The position numbers were made by a program, and so were the translations under genes. Below are positions 50,606 through 59,373 of a stretch of 64,000 bases of DNA, in pieces. The DNA is from Eggerthella sinensis. Lineage in GTDB: Bacteria > Actinomycetota > Coriobacteriia > Coriobacteriales > Eggerthellaceae. The notes beneath the pieces are model-generated. The model was not told the origin of the DNA. It saw only the letters and a list, made by a program, of their open reading frames with translations, and did not search any database. Within the stretch, counting starts at the first letter, position 1, and each line of letters opens with the position of its first letter. The stretch lies in the NCBI RefSeq assembly GCF_003339815.1, contig NZ_PPTT01000014.1, forward strand, positions 33,072-97,071, written 5' to 3'.

Positions 50606-51502
50606 ATGAATCTCTCACAGGTGCGCTACTTCAAGAAGCTGGCCGAGGTGCAGCACTACACGCGTGCGGCGAAGGAGCTGTTCATCTCGCAGCCCACGCT
50701 GTCGAACTCCATCTCCCAGCTCGAGCGCGAGCTGGGCATCCCCCTGTTCGAGCGCGAGAACCGCGCCGTGCGGCTCACGCGCTACGGCGAGGAGTTCTAC
50801 GCCTACGCGAGCCAGGCGCTCCAGCTGCTCGACAAGGGCGTGGCCATCGCGCACGAGCACGCCGGCTCCCTGTCCGGCACCATCGAGATCGGCACCGTCT
50901 ACAGCATCCAGGGCGACTACCTGCCCGCGCTCATGAGCGCCTACCGCGCCGCCTGCGGAACGGCCGTCACCACGAACGTCTCCCAGGGGCTCACGCTGCC
51001 CCTCGTCGAGGACCTCGAGCGCGACCGCTACGAGGTGGTGTTCGCGGCGCACGTGCCCGGCAAGCCGAAGCTCACGTTCGTGCCCGTGTTCGAGCAGCGG
51101 CTCGTGGCCATCATGCACCGCCGCCACCCGCTTGCCGCAGCTGACGAGGTCACCTTCGACGACGTGCACGCCGCCGAGCGGCTGCTGTCCTACCCGCCGC
51201 AGACGCCCGTCGGATGCGAGGTGGCGCGCCTGCTCGAGCGCCACGGCATCGCGCTCGCCGGGCCCTTCTACCACGACGAGATCACCCTGGCCAGCATGGT
51301 GGAAAGCACGCAGGGCGCCGTCGGCCTCGCGCTCGACACCATCGGCCTCGCCCCGTTCGCCGACATCGCGGTCAAGCCGCTCGCCGGCGTCGACGACGCC
51401 TTCCACGCCATCAACCTCGTGTACAAGACGAGCGCCTTCAAAACCCGCGCGCTCGAGAGCTTCATCGCCTTCGCCCGCGCCTTCGTCTGGAAGCCGCGCT
51501 GA
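50606..51502 (+). CDS. LysR-family transcriptional regulator 4
   Basis: 298 residues. MNLSQVRYFKKLAEVQHYTRAAKELFISQPTLSNSISQLERELG is the family DNA-binding domain, followed by an effector domain. A poor ribosome site (GGGGG) precedes ATG 50606. It follows acyl-CoA dehydrogenase 3 on the same strand and closes module B, in the same way that LysR 1 follows the fix operon. A strong hairpin lies directly after its stop. Likely targets are the divergent crotonase/dehydrogenase promoter at 48834-49275 or the 43442 palindrome. Confidence 0.92.
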   Translation: MNLSQVRYFKKLAEVQHYTRAAKELFISQPTLSNSISQLERELGIPLFERENRAVRLTRYGEEFYAYASQALQLLDKGVAIAHEHAGSLSGTIEIGTVYSIQGDYLPALMSAYRAACGTAVTTNVSQGLTLPLVEDLERDRYEVVFAAHVPGKPKLTFVPVFEQRLVAIMHRRHPLAAADEVTFDDVHAAERLLSYPPQTPVGCEVARLLERHGIALAGPFYHDEITLASMVESTQGAVGLALDTIGLAPFADIAVKPLAGVDDAFHAINLVYKTSAFKTRALESFIAFARAFVWKPR

Positions 51503-51535
51503 AAAGGGCGCGCGGCGCATGATCGCCGCGCGCCC
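51503..51535. terminator. hairpin between convergent lysR 4 and leuA
   Basis: A perfect 12-base GC stem (51506-51517 with 51524-51535) has a six-base loop and AAAA before it, so it reads as TTTT on the minus strand. It follows the LysR stop directly and leuA by 76 bases. Confidence 0.7.
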
Positions 51536-51610
51536 TCGAGACGTGCGCAGTGCTTTGCGTGCCGCAGCGATGCGGCCGCAGGTCGGCGCGTCGTCGCGCC
51601 GCGGGTCGCC

Positions 51611-53143
51611 CTAGCGGCGCTGCTCCTGCTTGTCGTTGAGCAGGCGGTTGAGCGCGTTGAGGTAGGCTTTCGTGGACGACACGACGATGTCGCCGTCGGC
51701 GCCGCGGCCCGTGTAGGCGTCGCCCGACGGGTCGGTCACGCGGATGGTGACCTCGCCCAGCGCGTCGATGCCGCGCGTGACGGACTGCACCGAGAACTCG
51801 GTGAGGTCGTTGTCCACCTGCACGATCTTGTTCACGGCCTTGCACATGGCGTCGATGGGGCCCGCGCCGTACTCGCAGGCGGTGACCACCTGGTCGGCCT
51901 GGTTGCGCAGCGTGACGGTGGCCGTCGGCGTGAGCGGGAAGCCGCAGCTGATCTGCACGCCCTCGAGCGTGTACAGCGCGCTCTCGTTGCGTTCGCGCTC
52001 GTTCACGAGGCTTTCCAGATCCTCGTCGTACACTTCCTTCTTCTTGTCGGCCAGGTTGAGGAACGCCTCGTACACCTGATCGAGCGCCTCGCCCTCAAGC
52101 TCGTAGCCCAGCTCGTCGAGGCGGTGCTTCAGGGCCGCATGGCCCGAGCGCGCCGTGAGCACGATCTGGCTGGTGCCCGCGCCCACGTCGGCCGGGTCGA
52201 TGATCTCGTAGGTGTCGCGCTTCTTGAGCACGCCGTCCTGGTGGATGCCGGAGGAGTGCGCGAAGGCGTTCGCGCCCACGATGGCCTTGTTGGCCTGCAC
52301 GTTCATGCCCGTGATGGACGACACGAGGCGGCTCGCCTTGATGAACTCGCGCGCGTTGATATCGGTGTGGGCGTCCAGCTCGTCGCCGTGCATGCGGATG
52401 CCCATGACCACTTCTTCCATGGCCGTGTTGCCCGCGCGCTCGCCCAAGCCGTTGATGGTGCATTCCACCTGCGTGGCGCCGCATCTCACGCCGGCCAGCG
52501 ACAGCGCCGTGGCCATGCCGAGGTCGTTGTGGCAGTGCACCGACACGGTGGCACGCTCGATGCCGTCCACGTGGTCCATGAGGTACTTGATGCGGCAGCC
52601 GAACTCCTCGGGCAGCGAGTAGCCCGTGGTGTCGGGGATGTTCACCACGGTGGCGCCGGCCTTGATGACGGCTTCGATGACGCGCGCGAGGAAGGCGTAG
52701 TCGGAGCGGCCCGCGTCCTCGGCGTAGAACTGCACGTCCTCGACGAATTTCTTGGCGTAGGACACGGCCTTCACCGCGCGCTCGACGCACTCGTCCTCGG
52801 TGATGCGCAGCTTGTCGCGCATGTGGCTCGGGCTCACGCCGATGCCCGTGTGGATGCGCGGGCGCTTGGCGTACTTGAGCGCGTCGGCCGCCGCGTCGAT
52901 GTCCTTCTCCACCGCGCGCGTGAGGCCGCACACCGTGGCCTGGTCGCCCGCGAGCTCGGCGATGCGGCGGACGGACTCGAAGTCGCCGGGGCTCGAGATG
53001 GGGAAGCCCGCCTCGATGACGTCGACGTTGAGTCGCAGAAGTTGACGCGCCACGACCAGCTTCTCCTCGGTGTTCATGGAGGCGCCCGGCGACTGTTCGC
53101 CGTCGCGGAGCGTCGTGTCGAAGATGTCAATCTTGCGAGTCAT
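51611..53143 (-). CDS. leuA: 2-isopropylmalate synthase
   Basis: 510 residues, standard length for bacterial LeuA type I. It condenses acetyl-CoA with 2-oxoisovalerate in the first step of leucine synthesis. [17 protein letters not shown] is the catalytic start of the TIM barrel; [12 protein letters not shown] gives the metal-binding His pair; [15 protein letters not shown] and [10 protein letters not shown] follow. The C-terminal regulatory domain (about 385-505) should mediate leucine feedback. ATG 53143 follows AAGGAAGGAA. No leuB, leuC or leuD is in the window, so the pathway is split. No T-box or leader peptide is visible upstream. A possible -10 TATGAT on the minus strand lies at 53185-53190 without a clear -35. 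Confidence 0.96.
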   Translation of the reverse strand: MTRKIDIFDTTLRDGEQSPGASMNTEEKLVVARQLLRLNVDVIEAGFPISSPGDFESVRRIAELAGDQATVCGLTRAVEKDIDAAADALKYAKRPRIHTGIGVSPSHMRDKLRITEDECVERAVKAVSYAKKFVEDVQFYAEDAGRSDYAFLARVIEAVIKAGATVVNIPDTTGYSLPEEFGCRIKYLMDHVDGIERATVSVHCHNDLGMATALSLAGVRCGATQVECTINGLGERAGNTAMEEVVMGIRMHGDELDAHTDINAREFIKASRLVSSITGMNVQANKAIVGANAFAHSSGIHQDGVLKKRDTYEIIDPADVGAGTSQIVLTARSGHAALKHRLDELGYELEGEALDQVYEAFLNLADKKKEVYDEDLESLVNERERNESALYTLEGVQISCGFPLTPTATVTLRNQADQVVTACEYGAGPIDAMCKAVNKIVQVDNDLTEFSVQSVTRGIDALGEVTIRVTDPSGDAYTGRGADGDIVVSSTKAYLNALNRLLNDKQEQRR

Positions 53144-53235
53144 GTGCGTGTTCCTTCCTTCTCGACCCACTATATAGTTTGACTATCATAGCAAATATGC
53201 CAGGCGTATCGCTTCGGATTGTCTCCCGGCGCGCG

Positions 53236-53274
53236 AAAAAGAAGCCCGGCAAGCGCAGGGAGCGCTTGCCGGGC
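53236..53274 (-). terminator. rho-independent terminator of the molybdoenzyme operon
   Basis: A perfect 13-base stem (53244-53256 with 53262-53274) and five-base loop are followed on the minus strand by TTCTTTTT, 39 bases after the last gene. Confidence 0.92.
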
Positions 53275-53312
53275 CCGATGCCGACGACGTGCTGAAGAGG
53301 AGGTCGCACGCG

Positions 53313-54551
53313 CTAGCAGGAGGGTGAGCTCGCTTTCGCGTCGGCGCCCGTCGCGCCGTGGTCGCCATCGGCGACGAGCAGGTCGTTCGGCGAGGCCTTC
53401 ATGATGAAGCGCTCGGTGAGGACGAGGAAGGCCAGCGCGCCGAGGGCGATGACGCCGCACAGCACGGCGATCTCCACCCAGGAAGGCGCGTACCAGCTGG
53501 TCACAGCCCACACGTCCATCCCTGTGGCGCTCGCCGACGTACCGTCGATGAGACCGGGGGCACCGTAGGTGTTCGGCGTGATGAACGAGGTGAACAGCAG
53601 CCACACGCGCTTGCAGAACACGCCCACCACGACGCACGCCGAGGAGAACACGATGAGACCGGTCTTCTGGCGGTTCTTGGCGAACACGAGGATGGTGAAC
53701 GGGATGAGCACGCCCACGATGATCTCGATCCAGAAGTACGGGGCGGTGGCGCCGAAGAACATCTGGGACAGCACGTTCCAACCGCCCTCCGTGCCGGGAT
53801 ACGCGGTGGTCAGAAGCTCGCAGCCCACCATGTAGCCGTCGACGGCGATGCAGGTGGCCAACAGTCCCGCCAGCATGGCCAACAGCTTCTTCGACGTTTC
53901 GAAGATGCCGCGCTTGTTGAGCCACACGAGCGCGATGAGCAGCAGCGCCAGGCCGGAGTCCATGGCGGACGCGACGAACAGCGGGCCCATGATGGCGCTG
54001 TGCCAGCCCTCGCGGGCGATCTGCAGGGCGAAGATCCACGCCGTCACCGTGTGCACGAGGATGGCGATGGGCAGGGCGAAGCGCGACACGATGGCGATCT
54101 TGGACTTGTCGGCCTTCTTCGAGGTCATGAAGTACAGGTAGATCAGGTTGATGACGAGGTACAACGTGATGACGCAGATATCCCAGAACAAAGGCGAGAT
54201 GAGGTTCGGCGACAGGATGAGGTTGAACAGGCGCGCCACGCCGCCGAGGTCGAGGATGACCAGCAGGCCCGCGCAGCAGATGCACACCGTGGACACGCAC
54301 ACGGCCGGCAGCGCCACCTTCTTGAACTCGGTCACGTGGAAGATCGACGCCGAGGAGGCCACGATGAGGCCGCCGGCGGAGAGTCCCACGAAGAACATGA
54401 ACGAGGCGATGTACAGGCCCCAGGAGGTGCCGTTGTTCATGCCGGTCACGCCCAGGCCGAACATGGTCTGGTAGATCCAGGCAGCGGCTCCGAAGGCGGC
54501 GATGACGGCCAAGACGATCATCACCGGCCGGGAGATTCGTTTCGTTTGCAT
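53313..54551 (-). CDS. NrfD/PsrC-family quinone-interacting membrane subunit
   Basis: 412 residues with about 10 hydrophobic helices, the membrane anchor that passes electrons between menaquinone and the Fe-S subunit of the adjacent molybdoenzyme. GLYIASFMFFVGLSAGG is the conserved first-helix region of the NrfD family. The C-terminus is soluble and Ala/Ser-rich. ATG 54551 is nine bases after the stop of the Fe-S gene, and a strong terminator ends the operon here. No haem-binding His pattern is evident, as expected for NrfD proteins. Confidence 0.92.
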   Translation of the reverse strand: MQTKRISRPVMIVLAVIAAFGAAAWIYQTMFGLGVTGMNNGTSWGLYIASFMFFVGLSAGGLIVASSASIFHVTEFKKVALPAVCVSTVCICCAGLLVILDLGGVARLFNLILSPNLISPLFWDICVITLYLVINLIYLYFMTSKKADKSKIAIVSRFALPIAILVHTVTAWIFALQIAREGWHSAIMGPLFVASAMDSGLALLLIALVWLNKRGIFETSKKLLAMLAGLLATCIAVDGYMVGCELLTTAYPGTEGGWNVLSQMFFGATAPYFWIEIIVGVLIPFTILVFAKNRQKTGLIVFSSACVVVGVFCKRVWLLFTSFITPNTYGAPGLIDGTSASATGMDVWAVTSWYAPSWVEIAVLCGVIALGALAFLVLTERFIMKASPNDLLVADGDHGATGADAKASSPSC

Positions 54552-54560
54552 TCCTACCCC

Positions 54561-55181
54561 CTAGTCGTTGTAGTAGCGGAGCTGCGGGCGGGTGCCGAAC
54601 TCCTCGAGCAGCTGATGGGCCTTGTTCTCGCGCACGACCTTCGAGATCTCGGAATCGGGATCGTCCAGGTCGCCGAACACGCGGGCGCGGCCGGGACACA
54701 CGCGCACGCACATGGGGATGTCGCCGCGGTCGGTGCGCTCCTTGCACAGCGTGCACTTCTCGGCGACGCCCTTCGGGCGCACCGGCACGTCTTTGTCGCC
54801 GTAGTTCCAGTTGGGGTCGCGCTCGGGCTCGTTCCAGTTGAACACGCGGGCGTTGTACGGGCACGCGGCCATGCAGATGCGGCAGCCGATGCACTTGTCG
54901 TAGTGGATCTCGACGCGGCCCTTATCGTCCTTGTACGTGGCGCCCACCGGGCACACCTTGAGGCACGCGGGGTTCTCGCAGTGCTGGCAGGCCACGGGGA
55001 TGTACGTGCGGCTGAGGTTCGGGTAGGTTCCCTGCGCGCCGTCCACCGTGTCCACGCCGTCGGTCTCCACGCGGATGTACAGCATGTTCATGGGGATGTT
55101 GTTCTGCATCTTGCAGGCGTTGGCGCAGGTGTTGCACCCAACGCAACGCTCGAGGTTGATGGCGATGCCAAGCTTCGTCAT
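54561..55181 (-). CDS. four-cluster ferredoxin-type Fe-S subunit (DmsB/NrfC-like)
   Basis: 206 residues. Four Cys groups are complete: 13-16-19-23, 65-68-73-77, 97-100-103-107 and 143-146-158-162, each fit for a [4Fe-4S] cluster. It links the catalytic subunit to the NrfD anchor. It has no signal peptide and is presumably exported with the Tat-bearing catalytic subunit. It starts 10 bases after that gene's stop. Its N-terminus MTKLGIAINLERCVGCNTC is typical of the DmsB family. Confidence 0.94.
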   Translation of the reverse strand: MTKLGIAINLERCVGCNTCANACKMQNNIPMNMLYIRVETDGVDTVDGAQGTYPNLSRTYIPVACQHCENPACLKVCPVGATYKDDKGRVEIHYDKCIGCRICMAACPYNARVFNWNEPERDPNWNYGDKDVPVRPKGVAEKCTLCKERTDRGDIPMCVRVCPGRARVFGDLDDPDSEISKVVRENKAHQLLEEFGTRPQLRYYND

Positions 55182-55191
55182 GGTTGCTCAC

Positions 55192-57594
55192 CTACGCTTT
55201 CTTGATCTCGACGAGGGTGTCGGAGAACGGGATGACCGGGCCGCACATCAGCTCGGCGCCGCGCTCTACGTACCCGTCGTTCGTCACGTTCTGCACGTTG
55301 CCCTCGATGAGGTAGTCGGCCGTCTGGCCTTCGAACATGCGCGCGCTGCCGGGGCGGATGGACTCGTTGGCCTTCACGCGGCACTGGTAGGAGCCGCGGT
55401 CGTTGAACACCTCGACGGCGTCGCCCGTGGCAAGCCCGCGCGTCTCCATCTCCACCGGGTTGAGCTCGATGCGCGGCTCGGCGAACTGCTGCAGCCACTT
55501 CGCGTCGTTGAACTGGTTGTGGATGCGGTAGCGCGTGCGCACGTTGGCCAGCTGCAGGGGGTACTTCCCCGCCAGCTCGCTGTCGGCGTGCGCCTCGAGC
55601 GGCGGCTCGTAGGTGGGCAGCGCCTGGTCGTAGGCCACCAGGCCGTCGTAGTACACGTCCATGCGGGTGGAGGTGGTGGCGAACACGCGGTCCATGAACT
55701 CGCGGCGCGGCTCCTCGATGCCCTCGAGCGGGTACACGCCCTGCTTTTCGTTGATCTTGTCGATGGTGAGCGACGAGACGTAGGGGTCCTCGGAGGAGGA
55801 CAGCACCTTCGCCACCCACTCGTCAGAGGTCTTCGGCAGGTACTGGTCCACGCCGAAGCGCTTCGCGATCTCCTTGCCGATCCAGAAGTCGGTGCGGGCC
55901 TCGAACAGCGGGTCGATGATCTTGTTCTGCAGCACGATGTTGCTGTAGCCCACCTTGACGTTGCCCACCTCGGTGTCGTTCTCGAAGCGCGTGCAGGCGG
56001 GCAGGATGATGTCGGCCCACTTGGCGCCCTCGGTGAAGTACGGGTCGATGGTGACGATGAAGTCGAGGCCGCGCGCGAAATCGGCGGTCTTGTTCATGTT
56101 GCCAATATGCTGCTGCAGCACGTCGCCGCAGAACACGCAGGCGCGCACCTTCGCGTTGCCCTCGCGGGCGTCGTACAGCGGCATCTCGAGCGTGCCGGCC
56201 GCCATCTCCTCGGGCAGCTCCCACGCGCCGAGCGCGCCGGCATGGCCGTTGTAGCTGCCGCCGACGAACACGCCCACGCCGGCGCCCACCTTGCCCACGT
56301 TGCCCGTGAGGGCCACGAGCGTGGCGGCGGCATGGCCGGCGATGTCGGCGTTGCCCATCTTGTCGTTGCCGCCCCACCCGAGCGCCAGGCACGCGGGGCC
56401 TTCGGCGTATTCGCGGGCGAGCTCGCGGATGGTGTCGGCGGGAACGCCGGACACGCCTTCGGCCCATTCGGCGGTGTAGGAGGCCTGCTTCTTCTTGAGC
56501 AGGGAGAACACGGTAGTGCACTGCGTGCCGTCAACGGTGAAGGTGCCCTCGAGCGCCGGCGTGACCGTGGCGTCGGTGTGCGGCGCCTTCGCGCCTGCGG
56601 CCGCGTCCCACACGAAGAAGGGGTTCTGCTCGCCCGTCTCGGGCTCTTCGGCCGCCGGGTCTTCGGCATGGTCGCGCAGCAGCTTGCCGGTGGAGGCGTC
56701 CACGAGGAACGGCAGCGAGGTGTGGTTCAGCACGAAGTCCTCGTCGTAGAGCTGCTCGTCGAGGATGACGCTGGCCATGCCCAGGAAGAAGGCCGCATCG
56801 GTGCCCGGCGTGATGGGCACCCACTGGTCGGACTTGCCGGCCGTCGTGGAGAAGTGCGGGTCCACCGTCACCATGCGGGTGCCGGACTCCTTCGCCTCGA
56901 AGAACAGGCGCACGTTGGGCAGGCTCGATTCGAGGAAGTTGCTGCCCACGTTGAGCACGAGGTTGGAGTTCACCCAGTCGCGCGCTTCGCAGGTGGCCAT
57001 GGCGTAGCCGCCGCCGAAGCCGATGGCGGGGTCCAGGCCGTTGCCGATGCCCACGTCGATGCCCGAGCTGCCGTCGACCTGCGCGCCGAGCGTGGCGGCG
57101 AGCCAGGGGAAGTTGGCCTCGGCGCCCGAGGAGATGACCACGCAGTCCTTGCCGTGCTTGGCCTGGAGCTCTTTGAGGGTGTCGCACACCTCGTCGAGCG
57201 CTTCGTCCCAGGAGATGGGCGTGAACTCGCCCGCGCCGCGCTCGCCCGTCCGCTTGAGAGGGGTCTGCACGCGGTGGTCGCCGTAGATGTGCTGGACCTC
57301 GGAGATGCCCTTCACGCAGATGGTCTCGTACCGGTCGTCGCAGCAGTTGTTCGGCTGCACCGACACCATGCGGCCGTCGCGCACCGTGCACGCGAGCGGG
57401 CACATGCCGCCGCAGTGCGACTGGTGGTACGTGTACGCCGTGTACTCCTCGCCCGAATCCGCATGGGCCGGCACCAACCATTCTTCGGATGTCGCCATCG
57501 CACCGGCAGCGCCGAACAGCGCCAGGCCGGCTCCCGCGGCCGCGGTTCCCTTGATGAATCCGCGTCGCGTTACGTTCGCCTCGTCTATGGCCAT
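55192..57594 (-). CDS. Tat-exported molybdopterin oxidoreductase, DMSO reductase superfamily, substrate unknown
   Basis: 800 residues from ATG 57594, six bases after AAAGGGG. The Tat signal has Arg10-Arg11 in TRRGFIK and ends near PAHA (about 45). Cys61, Cys65, Cys69 and Cys93 form the N-terminal [4Fe-4S] motif. The bis-PGD domains follow (NVGSNFLESSLPN, GWGGNDKMGNADIAGHAAA). The C-terminal cofactor-binding barrel begins near YPLQLANVRTRYRIHNQF. With the Fe-S and NrfD genes downstream it makes an ABC-type respiratory oxidoreductase facing outside. Eggerthella relatives have many such enzymes, including catechol dehydroxylases, so an organic acceptor is possible. The protein ligand of Mo could not be fixed by eye. 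Confidence 0.9.
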   Translation of the reverse strand: MAIDEANVTRRGFIKGTAAAGAGLALFGAAGAMATSEEWLVPAHADSGEEYTAYTYHQSHCGGMCPLACTVRDGRMVSVQPNNCCDDRYETICVKGISEVQHIYGDHRVQTPLKRTGERGAGEFTPISWDEALDEVCDTLKELQAKHGKDCVVISSGAEANFPWLAATLGAQVDGSSGIDVGIGNGLDPAIGFGGGYAMATCEARDWVNSNLVLNVGSNFLESSLPNVRLFFEAKESGTRMVTVDPHFSTTAGKSDQWVPITPGTDAAFFLGMASVILDEQLYDEDFVLNHTSLPFLVDASTGKLLRDHAEDPAAEEPETGEQNPFFVWDAAAGAKAPHTDATVTPALEGTFTVDGTQCTTVFSLLKKKQASYTAEWAEGVSGVPADTIRELAREYAEGPACLALGWGGNDKMGNADIAGHAAATLVALTGNVGKVGAGVGVFVGGSYNGHAGALGAWELPEEMAAGTLEMPLYDAREGNAKVRACVFCGDVLQQHIGNMNKTADFARGLDFIVTIDPYFTEGAKWADIILPACTRFENDTEVGNVKVGYSNIVLQNKIIDPLFEARTDFWIGKEIAKRFGVDQYLPKTSDEWVAKVLSSSEDPYVSSLTIDKINEKQGVYPLEGIEEPRREFMDRVFATTSTRMDVYYDGLVAYDQALPTYEPPLEAHADSELAGKYPLQLANVRTRYRIHNQFNDAKWLQQFAEPRIELNPVEMETRGLATGDAVEVFNDRGSYQCRVKANESIRPGSARMFEGQTADYLIEGNVQNVTNDGYVERGAELMCGPVIPFSDTLVEIKKA

Positions 57595-57918
57595 TGCATC
57601 CCCTTTCTCAGTGACTCGCATGACCGTTTCCTCGACCGTTATTAACTGATTTGCATAGTAATATAGTTAAATAGGAAATTGAATATATACAAACAAAGAA
57701 TAAACACAAGCTGCGGTAAACGGTAGCGGAAGAGCGACGAAGGCCGCGCACGTCGGATGACGCCGCGGCCTTTCGCTTACGAGAATCCTGCGTCAAGGGC
57801 ATCGTATACCCACGTCAGGAACTAAGTATGATCTGTTGACGAATGTGTTCGGAGGGACGTCCCGCACCCCCGATGTTTCACGTGAAACATTTGTTCGGGG
57901 ACGCTCCCCTTTCGGCCC
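57595..57918. other. AT-rich intergenic region upstream of the molybdoenzyme operon
   Basis: No gene is seen in 324 bases. The part at 57645-57705 is AT-rich and should hold the leftward promoter; on the minus strand it reads CTAT three times at eight-base steps (CTATTTAACTATATTACTAT). The second parS site lies at 57873-57890. Confidence 0.5.
57873..57890. promoter_or_regulatory. parS centromere site 2 (ParB binding)
   Basis: The core TGTTTCACGTGAAACA (57874-57889) is identical to site 1, with one more flanking pair. It lies just after the SPFH gene, 33 kb from site 1. Confidence 0.92.
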
Positions 57919-58851
57919 CTACTTCCCTTTGCGCAGCGCGGAGGCGATGTCGCCGGTGAAGCCTTGCGCGTAGGGGCTCGGCACGACCACCATGTTGCCG
58001 CCCTCCTTCACGCTTTCGTTCACGAGGCTCATCATGCGCAGCTGCAGCGCGAGATCGTCCTCGCGGTAGGCGTGGGCGGCCGCGATGAACATGTCGGAGA
58101 TGTCCTTCTCCACCTCGGCCAGCACCACGCGGGCGTTGCGCTCCTGCTGCGCCTGCGCTTCGGCCGACATGGCCTTCTGCAGCTCCTGGGGCATGCGGAT
58201 GTCGCGGATTTCCACGTCGATGATGGTGACGCCCCACTGCTCGGTCTTCTCTTCGATGTTCTTCTTCAGCTGCTTGTCGATGTGCGCGCGCTGCATGGAC
58301 AGCTCGGCGATCTCCACCTGGCCGATGGCGTCGCGCAGCGCGGTCTGCGCCACGAGCGATGCGGAGTGCTCGTAGTCCTCCACCGCCAGGCACGCCTTCT
58401 TCGGGTCCCACACCATCCAGAACACGACGGCGTCGAGGTCCACCGGCACGAGGTCGGCCGTGAGCACCTGCTCGGCCGAGCACGCGATGGACGAGATGCG
58501 CTGGTCGATGACGATGGTCACCGAATCGACCACGGGCACGGTGACGTACAGGCCCGGTCCAGCCAACCGGCGGAAGCGCCCGAAGCGCAGCACGACGGCG
58601 CGCTCCCACTCGTAGGCGATGTGCACGCTGCTTGCCAAGCCGAGGCCCGCCAGCACGCCCAGCCCCACGGTGAACGCAGAGCGGAAGGGGTAGGTGACGC
58701 CCACCACCACGGCGAACCCGATGAGAAACAGCGTGATGGCCAGCACGAACGCACCGCGGCGCGACGCTTTTCGCCGTCCGGAGGCGGTCTCTTCCCCGCC
58801 GGAGAGCACGTCGTTCGATCGATCGTTGCCGCGTTTGCCGAACTTGATCAT
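57919..58851 (-). CDS. SPFH/stomatin-like membrane protein
   Basis: 310 residues. Two hydrophobic segments (about 33-54 and 58-78) are followed by the SPFH/Band 7 domain: YEWERAVVLRFGRFRRLAGPG, DQRISSIACSAEQVLTAD, and TALRDAIGQVEIAELSMQRAHI. A helical region rich in Glu, Ala and Gln (about 220-270) is likely the oligomerising coiled coil. Such proteins form ring scaffolds in the membrane. ATG 58851 sits in an AGGAGCGAGGT context and is nine bases after the GntR stop, so the pair is an operon. The pairing suggests membrane-stress control, but the exact task is unknown. Confidence 0.9.
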   Translation of the reverse strand: MIKFGKRGNDRSNDVLSGGEETASGRRKASRRGAFVLAITLFLIGFAVVVGVTYPFRSAFTVGLGVLAGLGLASSVHIAYEWERAVVLRFGRFRRLAGPGLYVTVPVVDSVTIVIDQRISSIACSAEQVLTADLVPVDLDAVVFWMVWDPKKACLAVEDYEHSASLVAQTALRDAIGQVEIAELSMQRAHIDKQLKKNIEEKTEQWGVTIIDVEIRDIRMPQELQKAMSAEAQAQQERNARVVLAEVEKDISDMFIAAAHAYREDDLALQLRMMSLVNESVKEGGNMVVVPSPYAQGFTGDIASALRKGK

Positions 58852-58860
58852 ACCTCGCTC

Positions 58861-59241
58861 CTATCCCATCTGGGAGATTTTATCCTGGAAGCGCCCCGCG
58901 ATCTCCTCGCGCGTCATGCCCAGCTCCTCGCATTGGCGAATGAAGTCGCTCATCATAGCATCGACGGTGGATTCGACGGAATCCTCATCGTCGAACGCCG
59001 GGTTTTCGGCCACGAACGTGCCGCGTCCGCGCTTCGACATGATGAGGCCGGCGGTTTCCATGCTGCGGTACACCTTGTTCACGGTGTTGTAGTTGATGTT
59101 GAGGTTGACGGCCATCTCGTGCACGGTGGGAAGCTGATCGCCCGGCTGGTACTGGCCCGTCTGAATAAGGAAGACGAGGCGATTGCGCAGCTGCACCCAG
59201 ATGGGCACGCCGCTGCGTTCGTCTATGCTGAAATTCTCCAT
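58861..59241 (-). CDS. GntR-family regulator, YtrA-like short form
   Basis: 126 residues. The winged helix (about 12-75: VPIWVQLRNRLVFLIQTGQYQPGDQLPTV, NINYNTVNKVYRSMETAGLI, KRGRGTFV) is typical of GntR proteins. The C-terminal tail of about 45 residues is short and lacks an effector domain, as in the YtrA group. It is the first gene of an operon with the SPFH protein and probably autoregulates it. Many YtrA regulators control membrane transporters that respond to cell-wall stress. Confidence 0.92.
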   Translation of the reverse strand: MENFSIDERSGVPIWVQLRNRLVFLIQTGQYQPGDQLPTVHEMAVNLNINYNTVNKVYRSMETAGLIMSKRGRGTFVAENPAFDDEDSVESTVDAMMSDFIRQCEELGMTREEIAGRFQDKISQMG

Positions 59242-59373
59242 ATGGTTGCTTCCTCGGCGCGAGTTCCCATCCCGGCGCTCATTATCTTATATCCGTAGCC
59301 AACTACGACCGTATACATTTTAGCGCGCGGCACGCCGTATCGTGGCGAGAATCGCGCATTCGATCGAGCACGC

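Noticed and set aside
53144..53235. A leucine T-box or leader peptide before leuA
   Set aside because: The upstream stretch is short and shows no specifier loop, run of Leu codons or antiterminator.
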